DNA from: Trileptium ribeirensis | Lineage: Eukaryota; Nematoda; Enoplea; Enoplida; Thoracostomopsidae | Reading direction: 5' to 3' | Assembly (NCBI GenBank): GCA_030248225.1 | Contig: JASANE010003531.1 | Coordinates: 1-64,000, forward strand | Length of the DNA stretch: 64,000 nucleotides | In this document: positions 1-10,296 of the stretch, piece by piece | How the letters are laid out: each line of letters begins with the position of its first letter | How positions within the stretch are numbered: position 1 is the first letter of the stretch | Program-made: the position numbers and the translations under genes | Notes under the pieces: generated by a model | The model's database searches: none | What the model was told of the DNA's origin: nothing | The model's input: the letters and a program-made list of their open reading frames with translations, nothing else

Positions 1-1706
1 GCTGCAATGTGTGCGAAATGTGAAACACTGCAGCAATCAAATTTGAATTTTGGACAAAAAGGCGGAAACTTATCATCAGCGCTTTTGCGTTAAGCTTGCT
101 AAAATGTACAAATTTTGAATTTGTTGACATACTGTCAATGTATGTTAACGATTAGATTATCCTGTAGCAATGAGTCTACAATGGACTAGCGGTACGTTAG
201 AATTTAGATTATGACGGTACTCAATTGAAGGACATGTCCAAGACAGTGGCACCATGACCAATATCGGTTATCTTTCAAAGCTACATTGCAAATGTATATT
301 GCATGAAAGTTGGATTCAAATTTGACTCAATGGAGCCAATTGTTTTCCGACTCAGCAAATGAGTCATATTGGGATCAGCTTGAGCTATGTCTGACCCAGA
401 CTGACAGACTAAGTCAAAGCTGATTCACACAGAGCTGCGTCACTCGCCAAGTCAAGCGATTTTAAGCTCAGGATGAGCCAACATTTGGCATATACATTTT
501 TAAGAATTAAAAAAGGGCCGCCCGACTGCCTCAAATTCTGAATCAGATTTTAGAGTGTTTCAGGTTCATTGCGGAAGTAAACCATTAATATGTCCAAAAA
601 TACAGACACACAGATATATCTTGTGTGTAAGTTGACACTAAGTTTATTGTGGCAATATTATTATGCATTGGTAAGCAAACATATTCAACAACAAAATATC
701 ATTTAAAATACACATTTTCGAGTACTTTTTATATAATTTAAAATTAGATTGGATACCTTTAGTTCATCATACACTTGAGTTTTCTCTGTACAAATGAAAA
801 TAAAAGTAGTCATGGAAATTTAATTACATATAAAGTGTCATAATGTGCTGAAATATATAGACATTGGTTAATTTATATTTAAATTTGAATTTACCGTTAC
901 GCCTAGCGTCTAGCTCACGTGCTCCTGGCCTGTTTTTTAGTCTGCGTAGGTCCATGTAAGTCTCAGGCAGCAGTTATGCCAATCAGCGATCACGTTTCTA
1001 TTGCATATGTATACTGTACATATATAATACATAACAAGATGACACTGTACTTGTCTGCTTGTGGTGGCACCTACGGTATATTAATAGGTTGCGTTATTTT
1101 TTGTCAAAATTGCTCACAATATTTATAGTGTTGCTTGAAGATTACAATCAACACTTTACTATTTAGCAAATATAAAGTTGATAAATGATTTAAATTACAC
1201 GGTTCATTTGTATTTCTGGAATCAAAGCTATAAATTAATGTACCAGAAAGTTAATTCATTCTTACAACTTTAGATTTGAAAATACAACAATCTGTTGCAA
1301 AAACCAAATAAATTAGCACATTTATATTTCTGCAAGCACTTGTAGCATAATAGGATCAAAATGAAAACACTGTCATAGCCTGATAACTTACACATCAAAT
1401 TTTATTCAGATCTACATTTCCAGATAGTCGCGGAGTAATTGTTACAATGTAAATGGTTTTTTTTTATATTGTTTTACTTGAAAACAGTTTAATTTGTCGT
1501 AACCAAAGATGTGTTCACACGCTTAAACTTTTTGCTCAAATTTTGATCGAAACTGGATACTTGATCAACTGGAAAAGCGAAAGTCGAACATATTTCCATT
1601 CGGTAAACCCAAAAGTTCAAATGATACAATTGATTTAAAACAAAAAAAAGAACGAAGAAACCGACTAGATAAAAAGTCCGACTAGATTATTGAAAGATAA
1701 ACATAC
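1..1706. other. AT-rich spacer, no recognised gene
   Basis: I see no open frame with family resemblance, no splice-bounded coding segment and no clear repeat structure. It lies downstream of the EGF-like exon on that gene's strand, so it is either intron or flank. Confidence 0.5.
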
Positions 1707-1871
1707 CTCCATTCGGACCTGTACATTCGGCTGATGTCGTGGTCGTTGGAGGTTCGGGTGTAGTTACCGGTTCAATAACGGGATTAGTCGACTGGCACGA
1801 ATGACCGTAATAGCCTTGATAACATCGACATCGGTATCCTGCTTGATAATCGTGAGATGGCAAGCATATGC
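1707..1871 (-). CDS. Internal exon with half an EGF-like domain plus Thr/Pro linker
   Basis: Seen: a minus-strand exon bounded by a TTTTTCAG acceptor (upstream of 1871) and a GTATGTTT donor (below 1707). Its 165 bases start and end in phase 1, the symmetric class typical of EGF exons. The translation carries the last four cysteines of an EGF module in the order C-x(n)-C-x-C-x8-C, including GYRCRC and GYYGHSC, then a Thr/Pro-rich linker and the start of another Cys-containing module (AECTGPNGG). Known: such modules occur in secreted or membrane-anchored extracellular proteins. Inference: this is one exon of a modular extracellular protein. Its partner exons were not found in the window. It lies downstream of the UMPS exons on the same strand, so it is either the next gene or a gene nested in a UMPS intron. 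Confidence 0.75.
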
Positions 1872-4800
1872 CTGAAAAATGCTAGAAAAACACTGTTTAC
1901 TAGTTAAACGCTTTGCACTACTATTCGGTTATGTTGAGTTTTTAAGAACCAATTAAATAAAGAATTTTCGAGCGAATCTGAAGGCACTTGTAACTGGAAT
2001 CGATAGCGATGTATTTTGATAGAGAATTCTGTGTAAACAAGGCACCGGCAATTTTTATATTGGCAACAGCAATTCTGCAATCTCTATAAACGTATTTTAC
2101 ACTTAAAATTGTGTAAAATATTTTACTCAATAATTAACAAGTTTTTAGGAAAATTGGTTGATTTAAATCGTTAAGTCTTCATCGATTTTACTTTTGGAGA
2201 ACTAGTACAAAGTGTGGCAAGGGTGAGTACTAATGCTAGTGAGTTGGAGGTGTTTACGTGTCAGTGACTCTCAATAACATCGGTGTACAACCAGAAAGCT
2301 TAGTTTTAGTAGAATAGAAAATCAGCCCAAACAGTATAGAAAACAACTAGAAATTGCACATTGCTGATAATTGCTTTGGCCAAGGATTACACAGAAAATG
2401 TTCGTGAATGTTCGTTAATGTGTGTTACTGTCGGACTAGTACTGTTACGCACTCTTCCAACGTTAAAAGTACTCTCGCACTGTCACGCACGCTCGCGGTC
2501 TCAAGGTCTCTTGTACGGTCGTACTCTTTAGTCGGAATTAGGTCCTGTATAGGGGTGCTGAGAAATGTTGATGACCCCCGTTCGTCGACCCATTTTTACC
2601 TATTTTACCCCAATTTTTGCTAATTGTCATCCTATTTTTACCGATTATGCTAAACTTCTCCGAGCACCATTCGGCGAAGAGGGCGATGTGCGGAGCACCA
2701 GGGAGGTCATTAAAGGGTAGCAAGAGTGTACACCAGGGCCTCGGATGTTTCCGTCTCTGAACCCCTGCTTCGGCATGTATGCTACCTAAGTATCTATGTT
2801 GCTCTATCGTTAATGGCTGTATAAACGAACATCCAGTTATACTTGAAGCACTTTACAGTTAGTTAAGACAATTTACAAAGCGTTTTGCGGAAGATGATAA
2901 CGACTCAACAGTTCCAGCGATGCATCTAGTAAAGCTCTGGAGAAATATTTGCAAGCCAGTTTTGATCATTACAGATGTCATCAGGTAGCGCACGAAAGTA
3001 TTGAAAAACATGATATATTATTATATGATATGCATGAATATATACATATAATATGTGTGCACGTGCATTTGTGATATTTGACTACTTATAAGCACCTGAC
3101 TCTGCGCTCAAGTCAGAGAGTTGATTGAGATCACAGACGCGCGGGAATTTGTATAGTAATTATCATCAAAACTTTGTAGGAATAAATGATAATAAAAGTT
3201 GAAATTTTATTTCTTTCGGAGTTTTGAAACGTAGTTGACTCCATGTAATTAGAGCAGTTGCCATGTCCTAAATAGCCGTAATATTGTCATCATCGATCCG
3301 TATTACTGTCCCGAACAAAACTAAGCGTAGCCACTCGCGAGTACACAACGAGTGAAACTCGAAAACGTTGAAGATTAAATGGTGTCCAATTTTGTGAGTA
3401 GATTTTGATTAAAAATTGAAGTAACGAATAATATAGGCTCGATCGAAGTCGTAACAAGGTTTTCCATATGGTGTCAAAAGAGGATGGTTGGGGGCGCATC
3501 TTAAGTTTACTCTTGGATTACGGTCAAAGAATTCGATTTAGAAAATGCGAGTTTACATTTTTTATTATGTATTGCGTGATGGGCACCAAGAATAATTAAG
3601 ATTTTTCACTATGCTGACTTCGGTTTCGTTATTTAGAGTCCAGCACGAATATTTTAGAGTCCAGCACGAATATTTTAATGGTTTTTATATGTTTTCAATG
3701 GGTTTAGATTGCATGAATCCGATCGACAAAATAGTATAGTCTCTCTTCAGTATCTTGGTTATGTATTGCGTATAGGGCATAAAAAATGTTCTATGAATAG
3801 TTTTTTCGCCACGCTGGATACGATGGTCTGGTTATCTAGAAACTAGCACGAATACTTCGTACGTTTTCAGTTGTTTTCGATGGGTCTATGGTCGACGAGC
3901 AAAAAGATCACTGTTAAGACGTTTTAGCGTAGCATATACATCAACGCCTGTTGCAAGTGATTGCACAAAATGATCAATTGATGAAACCACCCTTGCTCCG
4001 CTTCCCCCTAATTTGCTAGTTACTAGTAACATTCATGAATTTGGAATATATATACGTATGTATATATTGCCAGAATTATGAACTTAAAGAAAAGTGTTAC
4101 AACAAAATGAAGGTGTGTTGATGCTACCGGTTATCCGGTCCCGAAGGTGCAGGACGTGGATCCAAATCACCAATTTGCAATCTTGATTATTCCTATCAAA
4201 GCAAAACAATTAGTGATAAGTTTTATAAACAGCTAAATACACCATCTAAAATAAAACATTTATAAATAAACTAAGCGTAGAAAATATCCTATTTCGTTCC
4301 TCCCTCATTATTATGCTTTCTACATACGTAAACCCGTATTGATGTTAACGGTATAATTGTAATATACAGTCAGTTGTGTATAATGTATCTTCTACTACGT
4401 AAACCCGAAATAAAAAATATTCCTAGTTAAATGTTTGCATTGAATGGGCTGAATTTCGACGAGTTTTGCCATTAAAAGACTCTTTCAAACAAGAGACATC
4501 CCTCATTTCAAGCCCAAAGCTTGGAAAAATCTTACCGCCTAATTTTGCACCAGGCTGGGTTTAAAACTGATTATTAGTTTGTAGTTTCGACAAGCTCGAC
4601 TTTACATATGCATTGATCGACTGACCACTTGCCTTTTGCCTGCGCGCTCGCCGTCTACCATTATCCTAACATATCATAGATAATCAAAATATGTAAATAT
4701 TGAGTGGAGTCTCCGTGGGTTCTTGTTATCGGACTGCGTGCACGCTCCTGTTTTTAATTTATGCCGACTGGTATAAAATAAGTAGACATGTCTTACGACT

Positions 4801-5009
4801 GAAAGTATAGAAATAGTGTCCAGCTGTACCAGTTTAGACCGCACAAACTGATATTACTGGCGATTTACATATTTACAATCCAATCTGTCGTGGCTAAAAA
4901 ATACATTTTATTAAACCTTAGTATAATAACGAATCAGATGACTATATAATAATTATGGAACTAGTGCCCGTTTGCACTGTGGCATAAATATGGCACCATT
5001 TTTAACGCG
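1872..5009. other. Non-coding spacer with repeat fragments
   Basis: This stretch should hold the remaining OMP-decarboxylase exons of UMPS if the gene is complete here, but I could not find them. Apart from an R1 repeat fragment near 3.5-3.9 kb it is AT-rich DNA without recognised features. Confidence 0.4.
3541..3930 (-). repeat. Dispersed repeat R1, fragment C (two units)
   Basis: Reads as the reverse complement of the R1 units near 9.2-9.6 kb and 53.5-53.8 kb. The shared blocks are a TCTAGATAACCA-like block, a block reading ACCCATTGAAA on the opposite strand, and a CGCAATACATA-like block. About two units of roughly 190 bases are recognisable, with a local duplication of AGAGTCCAGCACGAATATTT. 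Confidence 0.5.
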
Positions 5010-5280
5010 TCTGTAATATTGGTCCAAAGCACATTAAATTTGATAAAAGTTTTACAAAAATTCCGTCCTGAAGTCAAAAATTTCGCAAATTTTATCAAAA
5101 TTTGCTTGAAAATAGCTTTTTTCTCCATCAGAAATGTTTTGACAGTGTTTCTGACACGATGTTCAACAGTTTTTCTCTTGGCAAAATGCCCCCTGGCAAA
5201 ATCGAGTGCCCCCGTTCCGGAAACAAAGAGAACCCTTGATTAATACCCTTGGCAAAATTTTCAGGGAATGGAGAGCCCAG
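5010..5280. repeat. MITE family M1, copy 1 (5'-truncated)
   Basis: Shares the GGTCCAAAGnACATnAAATTTGAT block, CCCCTGGCAAAAT blocks and the terminal GGAGAGCCCAG with three other copies at 6421, 14256 and 53974. The CTGGGCTCTCC end is missing, so this copy is truncated. Confidence 0.6.
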
Positions 5281-5384
5281 TTATGTAATCCATTATTTAC
5301 TATAAGCACGCTATTTTGAACATAACTAAAGATGTATAGCTACGTATACGGAAATAGATGGAAACTAATAAGATGACAATGTAC

Positions 5385-5518
5385 CTGTCGTCAAAAAGCA
5401 AGAAATTTAGTTTTTCAGAAAGCTTGCATAGCTTCGCTACAAATTCAGAGTCGATACTGCGAATAATATCAAAGTGTAGCTTGACCATGCAGACGTATTT
5501 TCCAACGGCCTCAATTAC
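5385..5518 (-). CDS. UMPS: UMP synthase, OMP-decarboxylase exon (Lys-x-His-x-Asp segment)
   Basis: UMPS makes UMP from orotate in two steps (orotate phosphoribosyltransferase, then OMP decarboxylase) in the cytosol, completing de novo pyrimidine synthesis. Seen: acceptor ATTACAG above 5518 and donor GTACATTG below 5385. The 134 bases start in phase 0 and end two bases into a codon. The translation starts VIEAVGKYVCMVKLHFDII and ends FLLFDD plus a split codon. It corresponds to the decarboxylase segment that reads ICMLKTHVDIL and FLIFEDR in animal UMPS, so the substrate-binding Lys/His/Asp are kept (KLHFD). The catalytic Asp-Lys-x-x-Asp motif would straddle the next exon, which I could not find. 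The phase agrees with the exon at 5962-6096. Confidence 0.9.
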
Positions 5519-5961
5519 CTGTAATTGCAAAATGTTGATTATTGTACTAAAATCAATCTTACTATACCCTAAATAAATTATTGTGACTAAAATATAAACT
5601 GTATGTTCTGCATATATCGTTAAGTTTTTCCTTTAATTCGAAACTACTTCTAATGAAGACAAACAAATATAGCTTTCCACAAAAGTAGCATAATTATGGC
5701 ATCACAAAATATATAAATACTGCATTGAAATTTAAGACCTGAAGATACGATCATGTCAAAACATATATAATGATTATAAGATAAAGGGATCTGGATATTA
5801 AACCAAAAAAGCAAAAATCACTATGGGATAGCTCAGCGATTTCTGTTACTCACGCTTTAGCATTATAGGCTTGAATAATAAACAATCTCATATGCGAATA
5901 ACCAATCGTAGTATAATAATTTCCAGCCACACACAAATGTAAATTGAAAACCAGAACCCAC

Positions 5962-6096
5962 TTCTATGATATCGTCAGTTTGTCTTTTGTCGATGGCCAC
6001 ACAAATGTTGCTGTTTTTCTGCATTATAATTTCAAATAATTTCTTAGCGGTGGGATGTGTTAGGCAAACTCCTCGTTCGTCCATGCGAATACCATT
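5962..6096 (-). CDS. UMPS: UMP synthase, start of OMP-decarboxylase domain
   Basis: Seen: acceptor TACATTTTAG above 6096, donor GTGGGT below 5962, 135 bases, 45 codons, phase 0 at both ends. The translation includes ERGVCLTHPTAKKLFEIIMQ and NICVAIDKRQTDDIIE. Known: animal UMPS has an HPVASKLLRLM-like helix followed by a strand ending in Ala-Asp at the beginning of the decarboxylase barrel. The helix is matched closely, and an Asp is present in AIDK, one residue off the usual AD. The exon joins the OPRT/decarboxylase linker exon (10152-10296, ending in phase 0) to the next barrel exon (starting in phase 0) without a frame break. Confidence 0.92.
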
Positions 6097-6420
6097 CTAA
6101 AATGTAAATTTAGTCGAGTTCCTGACAAATTTGTCATAAGCAGGATTAAATCAAATCAGCTACCACACTTCCCAGTTTATTACACTCATCTATTTCTTAG
6201 AATACGGAATTCTAGATTATGGAGAATGGAAATGACTCATAATATGTTCAGTTTTAAACTATGAACAACCCGCGTGTCCGAATTTATAATACCTTTCTGT
6301 CGCAGAGGAAGCGGTGAATTTTCGTTTATCTTTAGGTGCCCCCTCGAACTTTCCAGCAAAGCTAAAACTTATTCAAATTCTCCATACCTATATAAATATA
6401 CAATCTTTCCTATATGGAGC

Positions 6421-6780
6421 CTGGACTCTCCATTCGCTGAAAATTTTGCCAGGGGGCCCCCTGGTTCTGAACAGTACCGCCCGATTTTGCCAGGGGGCAT
6501 ATTTCCAAGAGAAAAACAGTTAAAAATCGTGTCAGAAACACTGCCAAAACGATTTTGATGGAGAGAAAAAGTGTTTTTGAAGCAAATTTTGACAAAATTT
6601 GCAAAATTTTTGCCTCCAGAACAGAATTTTAGTACTAATTTTGATCAAATTTCATGTACTTTGGACCGATTGGAAACAAAAAATTTCGAAGAGGCGGTGA
6701 ACCGGGGGGATCCGAATATTTTGCCAGGGGCATGAACCAGGGGGAACCAAAAATGCCAGGCCCCAATTTGGAGAGCCCAG
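6421..6780. repeat. MITE family M1, copy 2 (complete)
   Basis: Complete 360-bp copy with inverted ends CTGGACTCTCC and GGAGAGCCCAG, flanked by a 5-bp duplication GGAGC (6416-6420 and 6781-6785). The interior has several GCCAGGGGG/CCCCCTGG blocks and an ATTTGATCAAAAT-like block. It has no coding capacity and lies in a UMPS intron. Confidence 0.8.
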
Positions 6781-7130
6781 GGAGCTAAACAACAAAAAGC
6801 TTTAAAATTTCCCTGCATAGTTAAACACTGCTAAAGCATTGCATTATTCTTTAGCTTCCGAGTGTCCGACACTGGTGGGCTGGAAGTGACTGACATAGAC
6901 TTGGCCTACCACGACATACAAGTGTCCCTAAGATTTTTATACTTTAATTTCAGAGATCGTGAAATTGTGTTGCTTTTGCCATCTGATGACATTGTGTTTT
7001 GCCTTAAAATTCTACAAATTACGGTCTCAAAGCGCAAGCACACCTTTAATCCGCCTTCAATCCGTATTTATGTATATATAAATTATTCAGCATTTCTATA
7101 CAAAACAATTATGTAACTGAGCCGGGTTTT

Positions 7131-7575
7131 TTTCGGGTCCAAATTCTATGGGAGGGGGAGCCTAGGGGTGGTGCCCCCCCTAGCTCGGGGTGGGGCAAAC
7201 CATTTTAGGGGGGTGAATGACACATAATATACATTATATATATTTATGCCGTACACTACCCAGCGGATCATAGCTACCGCTATGCGTTGTTCCAAATCCC
7301 TACATGTAAATTTGGACAGCGATAGTCCTATAAAACATTTTGTGTATAGTTAATTTTAGGTATGTCAGTCAACCCAGCGCTAGACACGGTGGCTGACTGA
7401 CATACCTGTTGTTTAGTTTTAGACTACGGTTAGCAATTATCTACAGATCTAGTAATTACCATATGCTAATGGTACCTATAATTTTTTTAAATACGATTTA
7501 AAAAATTCTCGGGGTGGGGGGAACTCGAAATTCTAGGGGTGGTGGTTTGGGGGGGGAGGTTTAGGGGTGGTGGAG
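7131..7575. other. G-rich, hairpin-bearing intron segment
   Basis: Two runs of AGGGGTGGTG-like sequence (near 7140-7215 and 7505-7570) bracket a perfect 13-bp inverted repeat: GGTATGTCAGTCA at 7359-7371 and its complement at 7394-7406, with a 22-base loop. No gene is seen. Confidence 0.6.
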
Positions 7576-7738
7576 CCGGGTTTAGTATACCACCCAAAAA
7601 CCTGTTGAATCCTGAACACATGGAAAATCCTAAAACCTCGTCAATCCAAAACCCATGGAAAACGATTGACATAGCATCAAGTATTTGTGCTCGTCTCTAG
7701 ATAACCAAAGGATCGTATTAAGGCAATCGGAAAATCTA
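7576..7738 (+). repeat. Dispersed repeat R1, copy A, left part
   Basis: Starts near GTATACCACCC and carries the CTCTAGATAACCAAA block. It resumes after the inserted element at 9153. The same order (CCACCC, GAACCCATTGA-like block, TCTAGATAACCAAA) occurs in copy B at 43.46-43.63 kb. Confidence 0.65.
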
Positions 7739-9152
7739 TATGGGTCATTTCACGAAACCATGTAATTTTAAACACCACTTTTTGAAGCCAAAATGAAACG
7801 TTTTCGAATGTACAGTGTTTAGACCCCTTCCGACGTAAAAAACCTTGAATTTTTCGAATATCGACGTCTCTATGCAAAACGAGCTACCTGAAACTTGCCA
7901 CAGCGGTCGCAAAGGGTATCCCTGGGGTTCAAATTTTAATTCGAAATAAGTCTTTATTCTATAGGTTGACGCAGCGACACGTAAACTATGGTCTGTTTGT
8001 ATGCAAGCCGGACAAAAAGGGTCGCGGTCAAGCCATTTGGAGGACATATGGCCTATAATTGCTGCCGCTAGAGACCTTTTGAGGTTAAAAATGATCAATT
8101 TAGAACAAGGGTGTCGCAGAAGTTTTTCTAGCGCAACGGACACAGCACATACAGATACCATTTTGTTATGCTCACAAATCAACCATGAGTGGGAGATGTC
8201 CGGCAGAAAATTTCAGGCAGATCCATAGGTCTTGTAAAAACTGGTAAAAATATGTGTAAGTAGGGACGGGCTACACCTGAAGTCGGGGGGGGGCTCGTCT
8301 ACATCCGAGAAAGGCACGTCGGCTTGCTCATGTTCAGGTGCATCAGGTAGTTTTGGTCATCAAGCAGTTTCAGGTATTATATGTGGTCGGGAGGGGCTAT
8401 TGGTCGGGGGGGGGCTACACGTCAGGTCGGGGGGGCTACATTTTCATTAAAAATTTTCAATACACGGCCCGATTCTAGTGGGGAGTTACTATATTTCTAT
8501 CCGGCCCATTGTAAGACTGTATGCTAAATTTGGTTTTTTAAACTGAATTTTCGTAAGGTCGGGCGTGGGGGGCTACATTTTGCATACCTCATTTCTGGCA
8601 CTTTGTGACCTTCAGCCTCATAACTAAGCAACACATAGACATACGCTCACATTCATTTTTCGCTGACACCTGTACCGATTACGATTATCGTTATATAGAA
8701 TTATTGGCGCTAGTGCACTTTGACATTACTTACCAGCGAATGCGAGTTGATCTAGGTCGGGGGGGCTACATGTCACGAAAAAAAATTCTGAAGCTTGGCG
8801 TCAGCTTCAGTGTCTATGTTTACCCCAAGTTTTTCCGGAAAAATTAGCAAATATCAAACGATCACAGTGAAATGAAAAACACACATAATGTATAATGTGC
8901 TGGCGATACCGCGAACGTTTACAGTGGGACATGTGTTTTTGGCTTCATTTGGATCATCCGATTTGTGGACCCCTAGCTCCTGCTATGTTAGGGGCACAGA
9001 AGTCCACTATACCTTATAATGACCGTCGGACAGCATATTACTACACCACACAGTGCCATTAAATTTCCTTCCAAAAGACTGGTGGTATGGGCCAAAACGT
9101 GCCGATGTAGCCCCCCCCCGACTAATTACATGGTTTCGTGAAATGACCCATA
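7739..9152. mobile_element. Unclassified DNA element with 26-29 bp inverted ends, inserted in R1
   Basis: Perfect 26-bp inverted repeats (7742-7767 and 9124-9149) start GGGTCATTTCACGAAACC. Including the flanking TAT/ATA the match is 29 bp. The interior is 1.4 kb, with repeated GGTCGGGGGGG-GCTACA stretches around 8280-8770. A minus-strand open frame of 145 codons (7745-8182) runs into the left terminal repeat and resembles nothing I recognise. The element splits R1 copy A, but the target duplication is ambiguous because the flank is TATAT-like. Superfamily not assigned. Confidence 0.7.
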
Positions 9153-10110
9153 ATGGTAAATTCTTGATGACCTGTACACAATAGCTAACCAAACATGAAG
9201 ACAGACTATATTCTGGAAATAGGATTCATTGACCATAAACCCATTGAATCCTCATGAAGAAGCATGAAATGTTAAGATTGAAGTCTAGATAACCAAATCA
9301 TTGTATTCAGCATACCGAAAAACCTCTACATAGACTATTTTTATGCCATGTACCAACCTACTGAAGACCGACTAGTTCTGGAAATCAGGGTCATTGACCT
9401 TAAACAAGAAGAAAACATCTCTGAAAAAGCATGATACTCGTGCTGGATTCTAGACAACCAAACCATCGTATTCAGACTATTGGAAAACCTATTTAAACTA
9501 TTCTTGATGCCTTGCACGAAGTACATAATCAGACAAAACGCACTATATTTTGGAAATCGGGTTGGTCAGCCGTAAAACCTTTGAATCCCTTGAAAAGGTA
9601 TAATATTGTCAAATTAGAATCTAGATAAGAAAGCCATCGTATACAGCGTCCTTGATGAACTAATAGGCATACATTGTAATAAAAACATTAAATAACATAC
9701 CGACAATAATTGAAAAATCGCTATTTAACATCTGAAACATATTCAGCCCCACAACGACACAGAAAGTAGTCCCACAAGAAACTCATGGTCAGCAAAGTTG
9801 TAGATCCCGATGAACTGATTCTGCATGGCGCGAAGCTTGTGTCGAGAGATATGGACTGCGAAACACTGGTACCAATATGCCCAGATTTGGTAAAGAACCC
9901 TTGAACACCTGCTTTTTAACATTTTTACCCCGAAGATGGTCCGAGTTCAAACGGCACGTCCTCGTCACTTTTGCTTTCGAACAAGAAAAAATTGTCGAAA
10001 TGCGCGTTTCCACCGAAAATAAGTTATGAATGACTGAAATATACAAAAAAATTCCACGGTTTCCACCTAGCTTCCTCAGTGGAAACTCCGTTCGCTCCGT
10101 TTCATCACAG
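9153..10110 (+). repeat. Dispersed repeat R1, copy A, right part with tandem units
   Basis: Contains three to four diverged units of about 170-180 bases, each with GGAAATnGGGTTCATTGACC-like, TCTAGATAACCAAACCATCG-like and TTCTTGATGCC-like blocks. These are followed by an end region with GATATGGACTGCGAAACACTG and GTGGAAACTCCG. Copy B at 53471-54600 has the same order. The repeat ends about 40 bases from the 5' splice site of the adjoining UMPS exon. Confidence 0.65.
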
Positions 10111-10151
10111 TGCATTATGATTGACACACATTTAGCATAGTACTTATGTAC

Positions 10152-10296
10152 CTTCACAGCGTTTACTGTGTCGACACAATAAGCTTTTTCCTTCTTTTGA
10201 CACGTCGCTAAAAAGTCGGTAACCTGCATCACTACATCATTAGCGATGACTTTGTTTCTTTCCAACACTTCCAGTATTGTACTCAAGTTCAGAAGT
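10152..10296 (-). CDS. UMPS: UMP synthase, OPRT-to-decarboxylase linker exon
   Basis: Seen: acceptor TACGTTTCAG above 10296 and donor GTACATAAG below 10152. The first base completes an Arg codon begun in the previous exon, then 48 codons follow and the exon ends in phase 0. The translation begins LLNLSTILEVLERNKVIAND and continues VVMQVTDFLATCQ. Known: animal UMPS has an LSKMLEILEQQKKVDAETV-like helix here, between the OPRT core and the decarboxylase barrel; the match in pattern and position is good. The final 15 or so residues (ending VDTVNAVK) have no clear counterpart, which is normal in this variable linker. R1 repeat sequence lies just beyond the donor. Confidence 0.9.

Noticed and set aside
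4106..4234. Possible small exon on either strand (for example GYPVPKVQDVDPNHQF on the plus strand, or a minus-strand frame ending in TAG)
   Set aside because: Both strands look equally coding-like, splice signals are weak, and neither reading fits UMPS or the EGF gene.
9789..10151. Continuation of the minus-strand frame beyond the UMPS linker exon (165 codons in total)
   Set aside because: The part below 10152 is intron and R1 repeat sequence. A donor site and the phase match to the next exon mark the true end.
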